Assembly: GCF_021631985.1 (NCBI RefSeq)
Contig: NZ_CP070225.1
Coordinates: forward strand, 8,866,001-8,930,000
Length of the DNA: 64,000 nucleotides
Source of the DNA: Sandaracinus amylolyticus
GTDB lineage: Bacteria > Myxococcota_A > Polyangia > Polyangiales > Sandaracinaceae
Reading direction: 5' to 3'
The notes below the pieces were generated by a model. That model had not been told where the DNA came from and did no database searches. It saw only the letters and a list, made by a program, of their open reading frames with translations. The position numbers and the translations under genes were made by a program. Below, piece after piece: positions 29,002 to 37,311 of the stretch (position 1 is the first letter of the stretch; each line of letters starts with the position of its first letter).

Positions 29002-31191
29002 ATGCGCTCCGGCCTTCGCCTCGCTCTGCTGCTCGCTCCGTTCGTCCTCGTCGCGTGCGGCGACGACGACGCTCCAGCGATGGACGCGTCGTTCGCCGAC
29101 GGTCCACGTTGCACGACGGACGAGGAGTGCGACGACGGCGACTTCTGCGACGGAGCCGAGCGCTGCCAGCCCTCGTCCGCTTCCGCCGATGCGCGCGGCT
29201 GCATCGAGCCCGCACGCACGGGGTGTCTCGAGGGCCAGATCTGCGACGGCGAAGCGCGCACCTGCACCACCGACTGCGCGGTGATCGACGACGCCGACGG
29301 CGACGACGCGATCGCGATGGAGTGCGGCGGCGACGACTGCGACGACTCCGACGATCAGCGCTTCCCGAGCGCGACCGAGGTCTGCGACGTCAGCGGGCGC
29401 GACGAGGACTGCAACGCGAGCACGTTCGGGTTCCGCGATGCCGACGGAGATCGTTTCGGCGACGCCACGTGCTGCAACGGCGACGTGTGCGGCGACGACT
29501 GCGACGATCAAGCGCCCTCGGTGAATCCGACCGGCGCCGAGATCTGCAACGCGCGCGACGACGACTGCGACGATCTCGTCGACGAGCAAGCCGGCATCGC
29601 GTGCTGGCCCGATCTCGACTCCGACGGATACGCGCGCTCCGACTCGACCGAGGTGCGCGTGTGCGGCAGCTGCGGCGCGCAACAGACCTCGCGCGCGCCG
29701 ACCGAAGGCGCGACCGACTGCGACGACGCGACCGCCGCGGTGCACCCCGGCGCCGCCGACGATCAGTGCGACGAGCTCGACAACGACTGCGACGACGCGA
29801 TCGACGAGGACGCGACCGCGGCGTCGCATCGCCTGTTCTACGTCGACGCCGACGGCGACGGATTCGGCGACGCGAGCGACGTGGGCATGCGCGTCTGCGC
29901 GGCGAGCGTGCCGGGCCGCACGCTGCAGCCCGGCGACTGCGACGACGAGGTCGCGACGACGTATCCCGGCGCGCCCGAGCTCTGCAATCGCCTCGCGGAA
30001 GACTGCACCGCGTGGCCCAGCGGCGCGACGACCGCACCGGCGCGCCTCGAGGAAGACCGCGACGGCGACGGGATCGCGGCGATCGACGCGACGTGCGCCG
30101 GCGGTCCGTACCCGAAGCTCGACTGCGCCGACGACAACGTGCGTCGCGTGCACTGCGACCCGATCCCGCACGACGTTGTGAACGAGGCGTTCCAGCGCGT
30201 GCGCGCCGGGGACGTCGACGCCGACGGGGACGTCGACGTCGTCGCGTGGACGACGAGCGCCGCGATCGTGTTCCGCAACGACGGGACCGGCGTGACGTTC
30301 GTGCGCGAGCCGATCGGCAGCGCCGATCCCACGCGCGCCGCGGCGCTGGTCGACGTCGACGACGAAGGGGATCTCGACGTGCTCACGCACACGACGACCC
30401 TCGGCGGGCGCCTCGGGTGGTACGAGCGCGCGCCCGCGGGCACGTGGACGTGGCACGGGCTCAGCAGCAGCGATCGCACCGGCACGAGCCGCGTTCCGGC
30501 CGCCGACGTCGACGGCGACGGGCTCGTCGAGATCGCCGCGACCGACGGCGACGATCTCGTGCTCTGGCATCGCGTCTCCGGTGCGTGGCAGCGCCAACCG
30601 ATCGCGACCGGCGTCGGCGTGCAGCTCGCGAACCCGTTGCTCGTCGACGTCGACGGCGGCGGCACGATCGAGATCGTCGTCGCGACCCCGGATCGCACCT
30701 GGATCTATCGTTCCTCGGGCGCGATCACCGGCACCTGGACGCGCTCCGACGTGTGCCAGGGTGGCGAGGACGATCTCGACGTGTTCGACCTCGAGCCCGA
30801 CGGCGATCTCGACGTCGCGTTCACGCCGAGCGGGACGTTCGGCAGCGTCGCGCGCTGCACCAACACCGGGATCACGAGCACCTGGACCGGCCGCGGCGTG
30901 ACGATCACCGGGTACGCCGAGGACATCGAGGGCGGCGATCTCGATCGCGACGGCGACGGTGATGTCCTGATCGCCGGCTCTGCGGAGCTGCAGTGGCTCG
31001 AAGGGCGCCCGCTCGCTCTCGAGCGCCACGTGCTCGCGGCCGATCCGCCGGGCAGCTCGAACATGACGGTGGCGATCGGCGATCTCGACGGCGACGGCGA
31101 CAACGACGTCGTCGTCGCCCAGCGCGCGTCGACCTCCACCGGCCGCCTCTACTGGCTCGAGATGTCCGGCGGCGTGTTCTCGATCCCCTGA
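29002..31191 (+). CDS. FG-GAP/VCBS and MopE-like repeat lipoprotein
   Basis: 729 residues, ATG 29002. Lipobox LVAC, Cys about 19. Residues about 30-330 are Cys- and Asp-rich with four MopE-like motifs of the pattern GDCDDxxxxVxPGAxExCNxxDDDCDxxxDE, a putative metal-binding element common in myxobacterial lipoproteins. Residues about 380-729 hold FG-GAP/VCBS-type repeats with phrases GDVDADGDVDVVAW, DVDGDGLVEIAATD and DLDGDGDNDVVV, each a likely Ca-binding propeller blade. Surface-exposed adhesion or matrix protein is the likely class. Between the two MYXO-CTERM-like paralogues, which flank it on the opposite strand. Confidence 0.85.
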   Translation: MRSGLRLALLLAPFVLVACGDDDAPAMDASFADGPRCTTDEECDDGDFCDGAERCQPSSASADARGCIEPARTGCLEGQICDGEARTCTTDCAVIDDADGDDAIAMECGGDDCDDSDDQRFPSATEVCDVSGRDEDCNASTFGFRDADGDRFGDATCCNGDVCGDDCDDQAPSVNPTGAEICNARDDDCDDLVDEQAGIACWPDLDSDGYARSDSTEVRVCGSCGAQQTSRAPTEGATDCDDATAAVHPGAADDQCDELDNDCDDAIDEDATAASHRLFYVDADGDGFGDASDVGMRVCAASVPGRTLQPGDCDDEVATTYPGAPELCNRLAEDCTAWPSGATTAPARLEEDRDGDGIAAIDATCAGGPYPKLDCADDNVRRVHCDPIPHDVVNEAFQRVRAGDVDADGDVDVVAWTTSAAIVFRNDGTGVTFVREPIGSADPTRAAALVDVDDEGDLDVLTHTTTLGGRLGWYERAPAGTWTWHGLSSSDRTGTSRVPAADVDGDGLVEIAATDGDDLVLWHRVSGAWQRQPIATGVGVQLANPLLVDVDGGGTIEIVVATPDRTWIYRSSGAITGTWTRSDVCQGGEDDLDVFDLEPDGDLDVAFTPSGTFGSVARCTNTGITSTWTGRGVTITGYAEDIEGGDLDRDGDGDVLIAGSAELQWLEGRPLALERHVLAADPPGSSNMTVAIGDLDGDGDNDVVVAQRASTSTGRLYWLEMSGGVFSIP

Positions 31192-31193
31192 GG

Positions 31194-32048
31194 TCAGCCA
31201 GCGTGTCTGCGGCGCGCGCGCGTGACGAGCCACGCGAGCGCGGCGAGGACCAGCACGCTCCCGTCGGCCCCACCACCGACGGCGCATCCACGGGGTGAGG
31301 GCGCGGGAGCCGGCGTCGCCTCGTCGCACACGGTGGTCGTGCTGGCGGCGGCCTCGAGGAACATGCCCGTGAAGAGCTCCTCGGCACGTGCTCGGACGGT
31401 GAGCGCGCCGGGCGCGACGATGCCCGACTCCGGCCGGGCCAGCTCGCCGCATGCGACGCGCACGCGCGTCCGGAACGGAGGCCGCGCGCCGAGCACGCTG
31501 CCGACGTTCGCGGTCGCGCCGCCCGCTTGGGCCGAGAAGCTCAGGCGATGGAACGCGAGCCACGGCACGATGCCGGGATCGGGCTCGAGCTCCGCCTCGA
31601 CGTAGTACGTCGCGTCGCGCTGTCGGAGCTCGGACAATCGGAGCGTCCCCAGCTCCGTGGGCGCGGGCTGCGGGCCCACGACTTCGTACGCGAACCCTGG
31701 CCACGTGACCGTCGGGTCGATCACGCAAGGGCCGATGCGCACCTCGTATCGTGCTCCCTCGACCAGCGGCGCCGCGGGCTCGAGGAGGACCACCTCGCGC
31801 GAGCCCGTGTCGCGGACCGACGCTTCGACCTCCGTCTCGTCGCCCCCGTCGACCCGCACCAGGCTGAGCGTGCTCGCGAAGCTTCCCCCCGGCTCCACCA
31901 CGAACCCCGGCAGGTTCGCGGGGATCGCGCCCGGTGCGGGCCAGACGAGCGGCGGGTTGCAGGCGCCGGCATCGCTGGCCGCGAACGCGACACCCGGAAG
32001 AAACGAGACACCCAGGCAGATCGCCGCGAGTGGTCGAGCCGTGCGCAT
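31194..32048 (-). CDS. Exported protein with MYXO-CTERM-like tail (paralogue B)
   Basis: 284 residues from ATG 32048. Signal peptide (1-24), beta-rich body with APGAIPANLPGFVV near 40, and C-terminus RGCAVGGGADGSVLVLAA followed by a basic tail (TRARRRHAG). Cys-Gly-rich stretch, TM helix and Arg cluster match the layout of MYXO-CTERM domains, which are thought to be processed and retained at the envelope. It is a diverged copy of the protein at 27918-28901. Convergent with the FG-GAP lipoprotein (2-bp gap), and 70 bp downstream of a second FG-GAP lipoprotein gene on the same strand. Function unknown. Confidence 0.78.
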   Translation of the reverse strand: MRTARPLAAICLGVSFLPGVAFAASDAGACNPPLVWPAPGAIPANLPGFVVEPGGSFASTLSLVRVDGGDETEVEASVRDTGSREVVLLEPAAPLVEGARYEVRIGPCVIDPTVTWPGFAYEVVGPQPAPTELGTLRLSELRQRDATYYVEAELEPDPGIVPWLAFHRLSFSAQAGGATANVGSVLGARPPFRTRVRVACGELARPESGIVAPGALTVRARAEELFTGMFLEAAASTTTVCDEATPAPAPSPRGCAVGGGADGSVLVLAALAWLVTRARRRHAG

Positions 32049-32118
32049 AACGGGGGCAGAGCAAGCCGTATGCACACGGATCTCTCGGGAATTCGCAGTG
32101 CCATCTCGTGCCGCGCGA

Positions 32119-34584
32119 TCAGAACAAGATCGAGCAGCTCGCGGTCGTCTCCGCGACGTTGTTCGCGTCGCGGCACTCGACCACGTCGTCGGCGCTCGGA
32201 TCGCCGTCGTCGTTCGCGACCACGCGGAAGCGCACCGTCTCGCCGGGCTCGCGACCGTCGAGCGGGTAGGGCACGCCGAAGCGCTCGCTCTCGCCGGGCA
32301 GCAGCGCGCGCGTCGTGGTCACGCGTGTGATCAGCGCGAAGCTCCCCGCCTCTTCGGCGTACACCGCGATCGTCGCGCCCGCGGGGATCGCCGACCAACC
32401 GTCGTTGCGCACCGAGAAGTAGAGGGTCATCGACGCACCGCACGCGCGGAGATCGACCGCGAGCTCGATCGGCGTGGGATCGGGCAGGTTCGTCGCGCCG
32501 GGCTGCACGTTGAGCCGGAAGTCGTTGAGCCCCGGCACCAGCCAGTTGGGTCGCTCGCCGCGCGGGATCTCGCCGCGCTCGCTCACGTTCGTCACGTGAT
32601 AGGTGTGCTGGTTCCAGATGCGCCGCGTGCCGACCCAGTCGCGCGTCGGGCTCGCGAACACGCGCACGCCGTGGGTCCCGAGGTTCTCGCCCGCGGTGAT
32701 GCGCGCCATCTCGCACTCGCCGAGCTCGGGGCGCAGCGGGCACGTCGCGTAGCCACTGCCGTAGTCGTTCGACGCGACGACGATCTCGGCGTGACCATCG
32801 GTGTCGACGTCGACGACCACCGGATACTCCCAGAGCGTCGCAGTCGTGTTGCAGAGACAGAAGCGCACGTCTCCGTCGCTCCCGTCGTACACGCGAAGCC
32901 AGTAGTGATCGTTGTAGACGACCTCCGCGACACCGTCTCCGTCGAAGTCGAACACGCTCGATCCGGTCTTGCGCGAGCTGCGATCGTCGGAGATCGACGC
33001 CCAGCGACGCGTGCCGTCGGGCTCGAACACCGCGTATGCGTACGCGCCCGCGACGCCGATCTCGGGATCGGGATCGTCGTCGAAATTCGCGATCGTCGGC
33101 GGTCCGCCGCCGCCCACGGTGCCCGCGGTGACGTCGGCCGCAGGCGCGAGCCCGGCGTTGATGTCGACCGGCGCGGGCCAGAAGTCGGTGCCGTCGTTGC
33201 GCAGCACGCGCAGCCAGTGATCGCCGGCGTAAGGCGCAGGCGTGAACGCCGAGTGCACGACGATGATCTCGGGCGTGCCGTTGCGATCGAGATCGCCGAT
33301 CGCCGGATATCCGTCGTTGAAGTCGGCGGTGCGATCGTAGAGGACGCTCCCGTCGGCGCGATATGCCGCGTTGCCGCCGACGATCTCGAGATCGCCGTCG
33401 CCGTCGAGATCGGCCGCGGTCGTGTAGTCGCAGGGGTTGTGCGCGCTGGTGGCCCAGCCGCCGGTGCCGACGCAGTCGTGGTGCGACTCGACGTTCCCGC
33501 TCCGCGCGTCGAGCACCGTGTAGCGCACGAACACCTCGGGCACTCCGTCGGCGTCGAGATCCGCGATGCTCGGCGCGGCCTGCGCGCACGACACGCGCGC
33601 GTCGGTCGACCGCCAGTAGAACGAGCCGTCGTGGTGGAACGCGATCACACCGCCGATGCCGTCGCCGTCCGACGCGCAGGTCACGATCTCGTTCCACCCG
33701 TCGCCGTCGATGTCGCCGATCGCGACCTGCGATCCCGGGATGGTGCGATGCGCGGGGTCGACGACGTCGAACACGCTCGATCCGTCCGCGCCGCTCACCG
33801 CGCGCAGCACGCCGTCGGACGAGTAGTTGCCGTGGGAGCAGCCCATCCCCGCGATGCCGCAGAACGAGTTGAACACCACGTCGGGCACGTCGTCCGCGTC
33901 GGCATCGCCATCGCCGTCGTCGTCGTCGAGCGACGCGACCATCGGCGCCATCATCACCTGGTTGTACGCAGGCAGCGCCGCGCCCGCGCCGGTCCAGTGC
34001 CAGAGCAGCGTGGGCCGCACCTCGCCGCCGGTCGGACGCGCGACGCACTCCTCGCCGGTCGGCTGCGGGAGACAGCGACCGAGCGTGGGCTCGCAGTACT
34101 CGCCCGCTTCGCAGTCGATGAAGTCCTCGCACTCGGTGTCGGGCCGGAAGCAGCGATCGCTCGCGCACACCTCGCCCTCGCCGCAGCAGATCTCGGCGCC
34201 GCTCTCGTCGTGGCACCGCGCGCGCGCGCCGCACTCGGTGCGACAGACCGCCTGCTCGCAGATCTGACCTTCGTCACAGCACACGCTGCCGCAGAGCGAC
34301 TCGCGCGCGCAGCACTCGACGTCGGTGCCGCAGACCTCGCCCTCGGCGCAGCACGCCTCGCCGCACGCGCGTGCCGTGGCGCCGCACGCGGTCGCGGCGT
34401 CCGCGCCGCCGTCCGGGCTCACGGCACCGTCCATCCCCGCAACGCACATCCCGTCGATGCACGCCTGACCACGACCGCAGTCGCTCGCGCTCTCGCACGT
34501 TCGCGCGGGCCCACCTCCGCAGTCGCATCCGACGGCCAGCACCGCGAGCACCACGCACGCACACCACGACGAAGCGCGAAGCAT
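32119..34584 (-). CDS. FG-GAP repeat lipoprotein with Cys-rich N-terminus and CARDB-like C-terminus
   Basis: 821 residues. Lipobox LAVGC, Cys about 20. Residues 25-190 are Cys-rich with repeated CCAEGEVC- and CxxDxRC-type units, probably disulphide-bonded. Residues about 195-640 are VCBS/FG-GAP repeats (DLDADGVPEVFV, DIDGDGWNEIVT, DFDGDGVAEVVYND) fitting a calcium-binding beta-propeller. A conserved IWNQHxYHVTNVxExGxIP block follows, then a CARDB-like beta domain to the end (last motif ECRDANN). The same block and order occur in the gene at 49200-51506, so the two are paralogues. Surface-anchored; likely adhesion or matrix role. Confidence 0.86.
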   Translation of the reverse strand: MLRASSWCACVVLAVLAVGCDCGGGPARTCESASDCGRGQACIDGMCVAGMDGAVSPDGGADAATACGATARACGEACCAEGEVCGTDVECCARESLCGSVCCDEGQICEQAVCRTECGARARCHDESGAEICCGEGEVCASDRCFRPDTECEDFIDCEAGEYCEPTLGRCLPQPTGEECVARPTGGEVRPTLLWHWTGAGAALPAYNQVMMAPMVASLDDDDGDGDADADDVPDVVFNSFCGIAGMGCSHGNYSSDGVLRAVSGADGSSVFDVVDPAHRTIPGSQVAIGDIDGDGWNEIVTCASDGDGIGGVIAFHHDGSFYWRSTDARVSCAQAAPSIADLDADGVPEVFVRYTVLDARSGNVESHHDCVGTGGWATSAHNPCDYTTAADLDGDGDLEIVGGNAAYRADGSVLYDRTADFNDGYPAIGDLDRNGTPEIIVVHSAFTPAPYAGDHWLRVLRNDGTDFWPAPVDINAGLAPAADVTAGTVGGGGPPTIANFDDDPDPEIGVAGAYAYAVFEPDGTRRWASISDDRSSRKTGSSVFDFDGDGVAEVVYNDHYWLRVYDGSDGDVRFCLCNTTATLWEYPVVVDVDTDGHAEIVVASNDYGSGYATCPLRPELGECEMARITAGENLGTHGVRVFASPTRDWVGTRRIWNQHTYHVTNVSERGEIPRGERPNWLVPGLNDFRLNVQPGATNLPDPTPIELAVDLRACGASMTLYFSVRNDGWSAIPAGATIAVYAEEAGSFALITRVTTTRALLPGESERFGVPYPLDGREPGETVRFRVVANDDGDPSADDVVECRDANNVAETTASCSILF

Positions 34585-34645
34585 GTCCTCACGCTCTCAC
34601 GCGCCGAGGCGCGCGGTCCAGACACCGCGCGCCTCGTGAGATCCG

Positions 34646-35635
34646 TCAACGCGACGCGACGTGCGAGGGCGGCGGCGTGTACTGCTCGACCACGTTGTGC
34701 ACCGGCTCCTGGGTGCGCAGGAACGCGTAGATCGCCGCGAGATCCTCGTCGCTCATCCCCGCGTACGCGCTCCACGGCATCGGCGAGCTGCGCCCGTCCT
34801 CGCCCACCATCGCCTGCTCGCCGCGGTGCGCGCGGAAGCGGTTCACGAAGCCCTCCTCGGTCCACAGGCCGAGCCCGGTCTCGCGATCGGGGGTGAGGTT
34901 CGCGGTGCGATGGATCGCGCCGTTCGGCATGCGCATCTCGTTGCCGCCCGCGAAGGGCTCACCGACGACCTCGATGCCCTCGCGGCGCGTGTGGCAGTCC
35001 GCACAGCCCGCGATGCGCACGAGATAGCGGCCGCGCTCCTCGCGCGACGAGCTCGCGTCGGGGCACGCCCAGGGCTCGGCCGCGTCGGGCACGGTGCGCA
35101 GCAGCAGCGTCAGCGGGAAGTCGACCTGGGGATCGGGCACGTCGTTCTCGATCGGCTCGAGCGAGCGCATCCACGCGACGACCGCCTCGACGTCCTCGCC
35201 GCAGAGGTGCCGGTAGTTCTCGTAACGCATGATCGGAACCAGCGCGTCGCCCTCGCGATCGACGCCGACCGTGAGCGCGCGCGCGAGCTCGCCGTCGGTC
35301 CACTCGCCGAGCGCGGCGGGCGTGATGTTCGCGGACCACGCCTCGAAGGGCAGCCCTTCCGCGGCGCCGAACCCCTGACCGCCGCGCCCGATCGTGCCCG
35401 GCACCACGGGGCCCGAGAAGCGCGTGCGATCGACGTCGGAGTGGCAGGTCGTGCAGTGCGCCACGTGCTCCGCGATGTAGCGCCCGCGCTCGACCTGCTC
35501 CGCGGTGCGCGCGACGTGCAGATCGGCCGGCGGCGGCGTGTATGGCGTGGCTCCCAGGAACCCTGCGAGCGCCGCGCCCGCGAGCCCGACCGTCACGCCC
35601 ACTCCGATCGCGATCCTCCTGCCGACCTTGCCCAT
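34646..35635 (-). CDS. Di-haem cytochrome c
   Basis: 329 residues. N-terminal signal/anchor helix (about 8-30). Two haem c motifs: CTTCH (61-65) and CADCH (211-215), each in a domain of about 100-120 residues with the usual late Met region (MRYENY near 136; MPWSAYAGMSDEDLAAIYAFLR near the end). This matches di-haem cytochromes of the alcohol dehydrogenase-subunit or cytochrome c family. Likely an anchored or periplasmic electron carrier. Its partner dehydrogenase is not in the window. The RRM gene upstream is separated by about 190 bp containing two hairpins. Confidence 0.88.
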   Translation of the reverse strand: MGKVGRRIAIGVGVTVGLAGAALAGFLGATPYTPPPADLHVARTAEQVERGRYIAEHVAHCTTCHSDVDRTRFSGPVVPGTIGRGGQGFGAAEGLPFEAWSANITPAALGEWTDGELARALTVGVDREGDALVPIMRYENYRHLCGEDVEAVVAWMRSLEPIENDVPDPQVDFPLTLLLRTVPDAAEPWACPDASSSREERGRYLVRIAGCADCHTRREGIEVVGEPFAGGNEMRMPNGAIHRTANLTPDRETGLGLWTEEGFVNRFRAHRGEQAMVGEDGRSSPMPWSAYAGMSDEDLAAIYAFLRTQEPVHNVVEQYTPPPSHVASR

Positions 35636-35746
35636 CTCGACCTCTCCTCGCGCACGCCGTCGTGCGCGACATGGAGTTGGCGAGGGGGCCTTCGACCTGG
35701 TTCCTGAATGATCGCTAGCGCGCGTTAGGGTTCTTTAGGAAGACGA

Positions 35747-35784
35747 AGAGGCCGCGACCCGAGCGAGCTCGAGCCGCGGCCTCT
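35747..35784 (-). terminator. Stem-loop downstream of the RRM gene
   Basis: Ten-base arms AGAGGCCGCG (35747-35756) and CGCGGCCTCT (35775-35784) are perfect complements around an 18-base loop. On the minus strand the stem is followed by a short pyrimidine-rich stretch (TCGTCTTCCT), so it could end transcription of the gene stopping at 35825. Confidence 0.5.
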
Positions 35785-35796
35785 CCGCGTTCCTCA

Positions 35797-35818
35797 CGCT
35801 CCCGAGATCACGGGAGCG
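35797..35818 (-). terminator. Short stem-loop just after the RRM gene stop
   Basis: Arms CGCTCCCG (35797-35804) and CGGGAGCG (35811-35818) with loop AGATCA, six bases beyond the stop codon of the RRM gene. It has no T tract and may be a 3' stabilising hairpin or the first part of a tandem terminator. Confidence 0.5.
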
Positions 35819-35824
35819 CGTCGA

Positions 35825-36232
35825 TCACCAGCGGCCGCCGCCGCCGCCGCCGCGACCACCACGGTCGCCGCCGCGATCGCCACCGCGACCGCCGCCGCCG
35901 CCGTAGCCGCCGCCGCCCCCACGGCCGCCGCCGCCGAAGCCGCCGCCGCCGCCGCCGCCGAAGCCGCCACCGCCGCCGCCGCGCGGGCGATCCTCGGCGA
36001 CGTTCACGCGGAGGGGACGGCCATCGAGCATCGAGCCGTCGAGATCACCGATCGCGCGCTTCGCGTCGTCGGCGCTGCCCATCGTCACGAACGCGAAGCC
36101 GCGCGGACGACCGGTCATGCGGTCCATGGGGACGTCGACGCGCTCGACGGTGCCGATCGCCTCGAACGCCGCGCGGAGCGCGTCCTCGGTGGTGTGGAAC
36201 GAAAGATTGCCGACGTAGAGGCGATTGCTCAT
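35825..36232 (-). CDS. RRM RNA-binding protein with Gly-rich tail
   Basis: 135 residues from ATG 36232, preceded by GAGGACTC; an in-frame upstream codon would add 13 residues without a site. One RNA recognition motif at 3-80: RNP2 RLYVGNL (4-10) and RNP1 RGFAFVTM (44-51). A low-complexity tail rich in Gly, Arg and Asp follows (83-135). Such small RRM proteins are cold-shock-like RNA chaperones in cyanobacteria and myxobacteria. It should bind single-stranded RNA in the cytoplasm. Divergent from a second RRM protein at 36616. Confidence 0.92.
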   Translation of the reverse strand: MSNRLYVGNLSFHTTEDALRAAFEAIGTVERVDVPMDRMTGRPRGFAFVTMGSADDAKRAIGDLDGSMLDGRPLRVNVAEDRPRGGGGGGFGGGGGGGFGGGGRGGGGGYGGGGGRGGDRGGDRGGRGGGGGGRW

Positions 36233-36615
36233 GAGTCCTCGAATCCAGCTCTCTAGAGACGCGTGACCCACCGAGAGAGCCTCGAGCCCGGCGGGAACGC
36301 CGCGATCGCAACTGACATACGCTTCCTGTTGGAAGCCGCGATCGCAGCACGTGACATCCGTCCGAGCGAGGCGAGGACCGAGGAGACGTGCGAGCCGGGA
36401 CTATGCGCGCGTCGGCGCTTCGTCGCAAACTCGGGGCCCGCTGGACCTCGTCCGCGCGGGCTCCATGATGGAATGCCGAGCCGTCTGCTCGCTCGCGGCG
36501 CGCGGACGCGCTACGGATCCCGACACAGGAAGGAAGGCCCAGGTTTGTCGAACACCCCCAACCACACCGCATCGCTCACGGTTCGCCCCATCAACCACGT
36601 GCCCGGAGGCGAGTC
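36233..36615. other. Divergent regulatory region between two RRM genes
   Basis: About 380 bp separating the divergent RRM genes. It holds a 12-bp direct repeat and a palindrome (36299-36346, described separately). Ahead of the rightward gene there is a C/A-rich, poorly structured leader (about 36551-36600) and a CGGAGG ribosome-binding site. No small ORF with a good start is visible. Long leaders fit autoregulated RRM genes, but that is inference. Confidence 0.5.
36299..36346. repeat. 12-bp direct repeats flanking a palindrome
   Basis: GCCGCGATCGCA occurs at 36299-36310 and 36335-36346. The second copy overlaps the end of a perfect inverted repeat GCTTCC-TGTT-GGAAGC (36321-36336). Each 12-mer is followed within a few bases by TGACAT (36313-36318 and 36352-36357). 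It sits in the region between two divergent RRM genes. Likely a regulatory site; which protein uses it is unknown. Confidence 0.6.
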
Positions 36616-37089
36616 GTGAATCGCGGCTACGGTCAGGGGAAGCGCCAGCGCGAGGACGAAAAGGCGCGCAAGCAGAAGGAAAAGGACCGCCGCCGCATGG
36701 AGCGTCGCGAGATGGGCCCGGGCGAGATCCCGGTCCAGAGCGCGGCCGAGCTGCAGGAGGCGTCCCCGTCGATCGAGGACATCATGCGCTCGCTCGAGCG
36801 CGGCGGCGGCGGCGAGGATCGCTCGGCGAGCTCGGTGCCGGCGCGTCTCTTCGTCGGCGGTCTCTCCGACGAGGTGACCGAGGACGACCTGGCCCAGGCG
36901 TTCGGTCAGTTCGGCCGCATCGCCGACTGCATCGTGATGCGCGACCGTGACAGCCGTCAGCCGCGCGGCTTCGGGTTCGTGACCATGGCGGACCGCAAGG
37001 ACGCGCCGCGCGCGATCGCGGGCCTCGACGGCACCGACCTGAAGGGCCGCACGCTCGTCGTGAACGTCGCGACCGAGCGCGGTCGCTGA
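36616..37089 (+). CDS. RRM RNA-binding protein with basic N-terminus
   Basis: 157 residues, GTG start with GGAGGCGAGTC upstream. A highly charged helical N-terminus (2-33, repeated K/R/E; KARKQKEKDRRRMERRE) and a linker precede one RRM at about 76-153: RNP2 RLFVGGL (77-83), RNP1 RGFGFVTM (117-124). No Gly-rich tail, unlike its divergent neighbour. The two probably bind different RNAs or act at different growth phases. The charged N-terminus could contact the ribosome or RNA non-specifically. Followed by a hairpin at 37099. Confidence 0.9.
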   Translation: MNRGYGQGKRQREDEKARKQKEKDRRRMERREMGPGEIPVQSAAELQEASPSIEDIMRSLERGGGGEDRSASSVPARLFVGGLSDEVTEDDLAQAFGQFGRIADCIVMRDRDSRQPRGFGFVTMADRKDAPRAIAGLDGTDLKGRTLVVNVATERGR

Positions 37090-37098
37090 GGTTGGCGG

Positions 37099-37120
37099 GA
37101 GGGGTCTTGGAAGACCCCTC
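37099..37120 (+). terminator. Strong stem-loop after the RRM gene
   Basis: Perfect 10-base arms GAGGGGTCTT (37099-37108) and AAGACCCCTC (37111-37120) separated by GG, ten bases after the stop codon at 37089. A second imperfect GC-rich inverted repeat follows (about 37126-37146). No T tract, but the position fits a terminator of a high-GC genome. On the other strand it would also face the histidine kinase gene. Confidence 0.6.
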
Positions 37121-37194
37121 CCCCCGACCGGCGGAGCCGGATCGGGGCCCCCCACCCCAAACGCTGCGCGCGGGGCCCCAGCCCCGCTTGCTCT

Positions 37195-37272
37195 TGCTCG
37201 GTGGCGGCCCCTTGGATTCGGCGATCTGCGAGCGCCCTCGCCCTGCTCGGCGGGGACCTCTTGGATTCGGCG
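37195..37272. repeat. Imperfect direct repeat in the intergenic region
   Basis: Two related segments begin TGCTCGG (37195 and 37244) and both end CTTGGATTCGGCG (37211-37223 and 37260-37272), 49 bp apart. They lie beyond the 3' ends of the convergent RRM and kinase genes. They may be a short duplication of intergenic sequence; no function is apparent. Confidence 0.5.
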
Positions 37273-37311
37273 CGCTGGTGCGGCCACCGCAGGCCCCGAC
37301 AGCGATCGAGC

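Noticed and set aside
26731-32064. Open leftward frame of about 1777 codons
   Set aside because: It runs antisense through the FG-GAP lipoprotein and is Arg/Ala-rich. Only the 3' portion (26731-27921) matches a real esterase lipoprotein.
35832-35990. Dense short repeats in the 3' part of the RRM gene, suggestive of a CRISPR or satellite
   Set aside because: They are Gly/Arg codons of a low-complexity protein tail, with no regular spacers.
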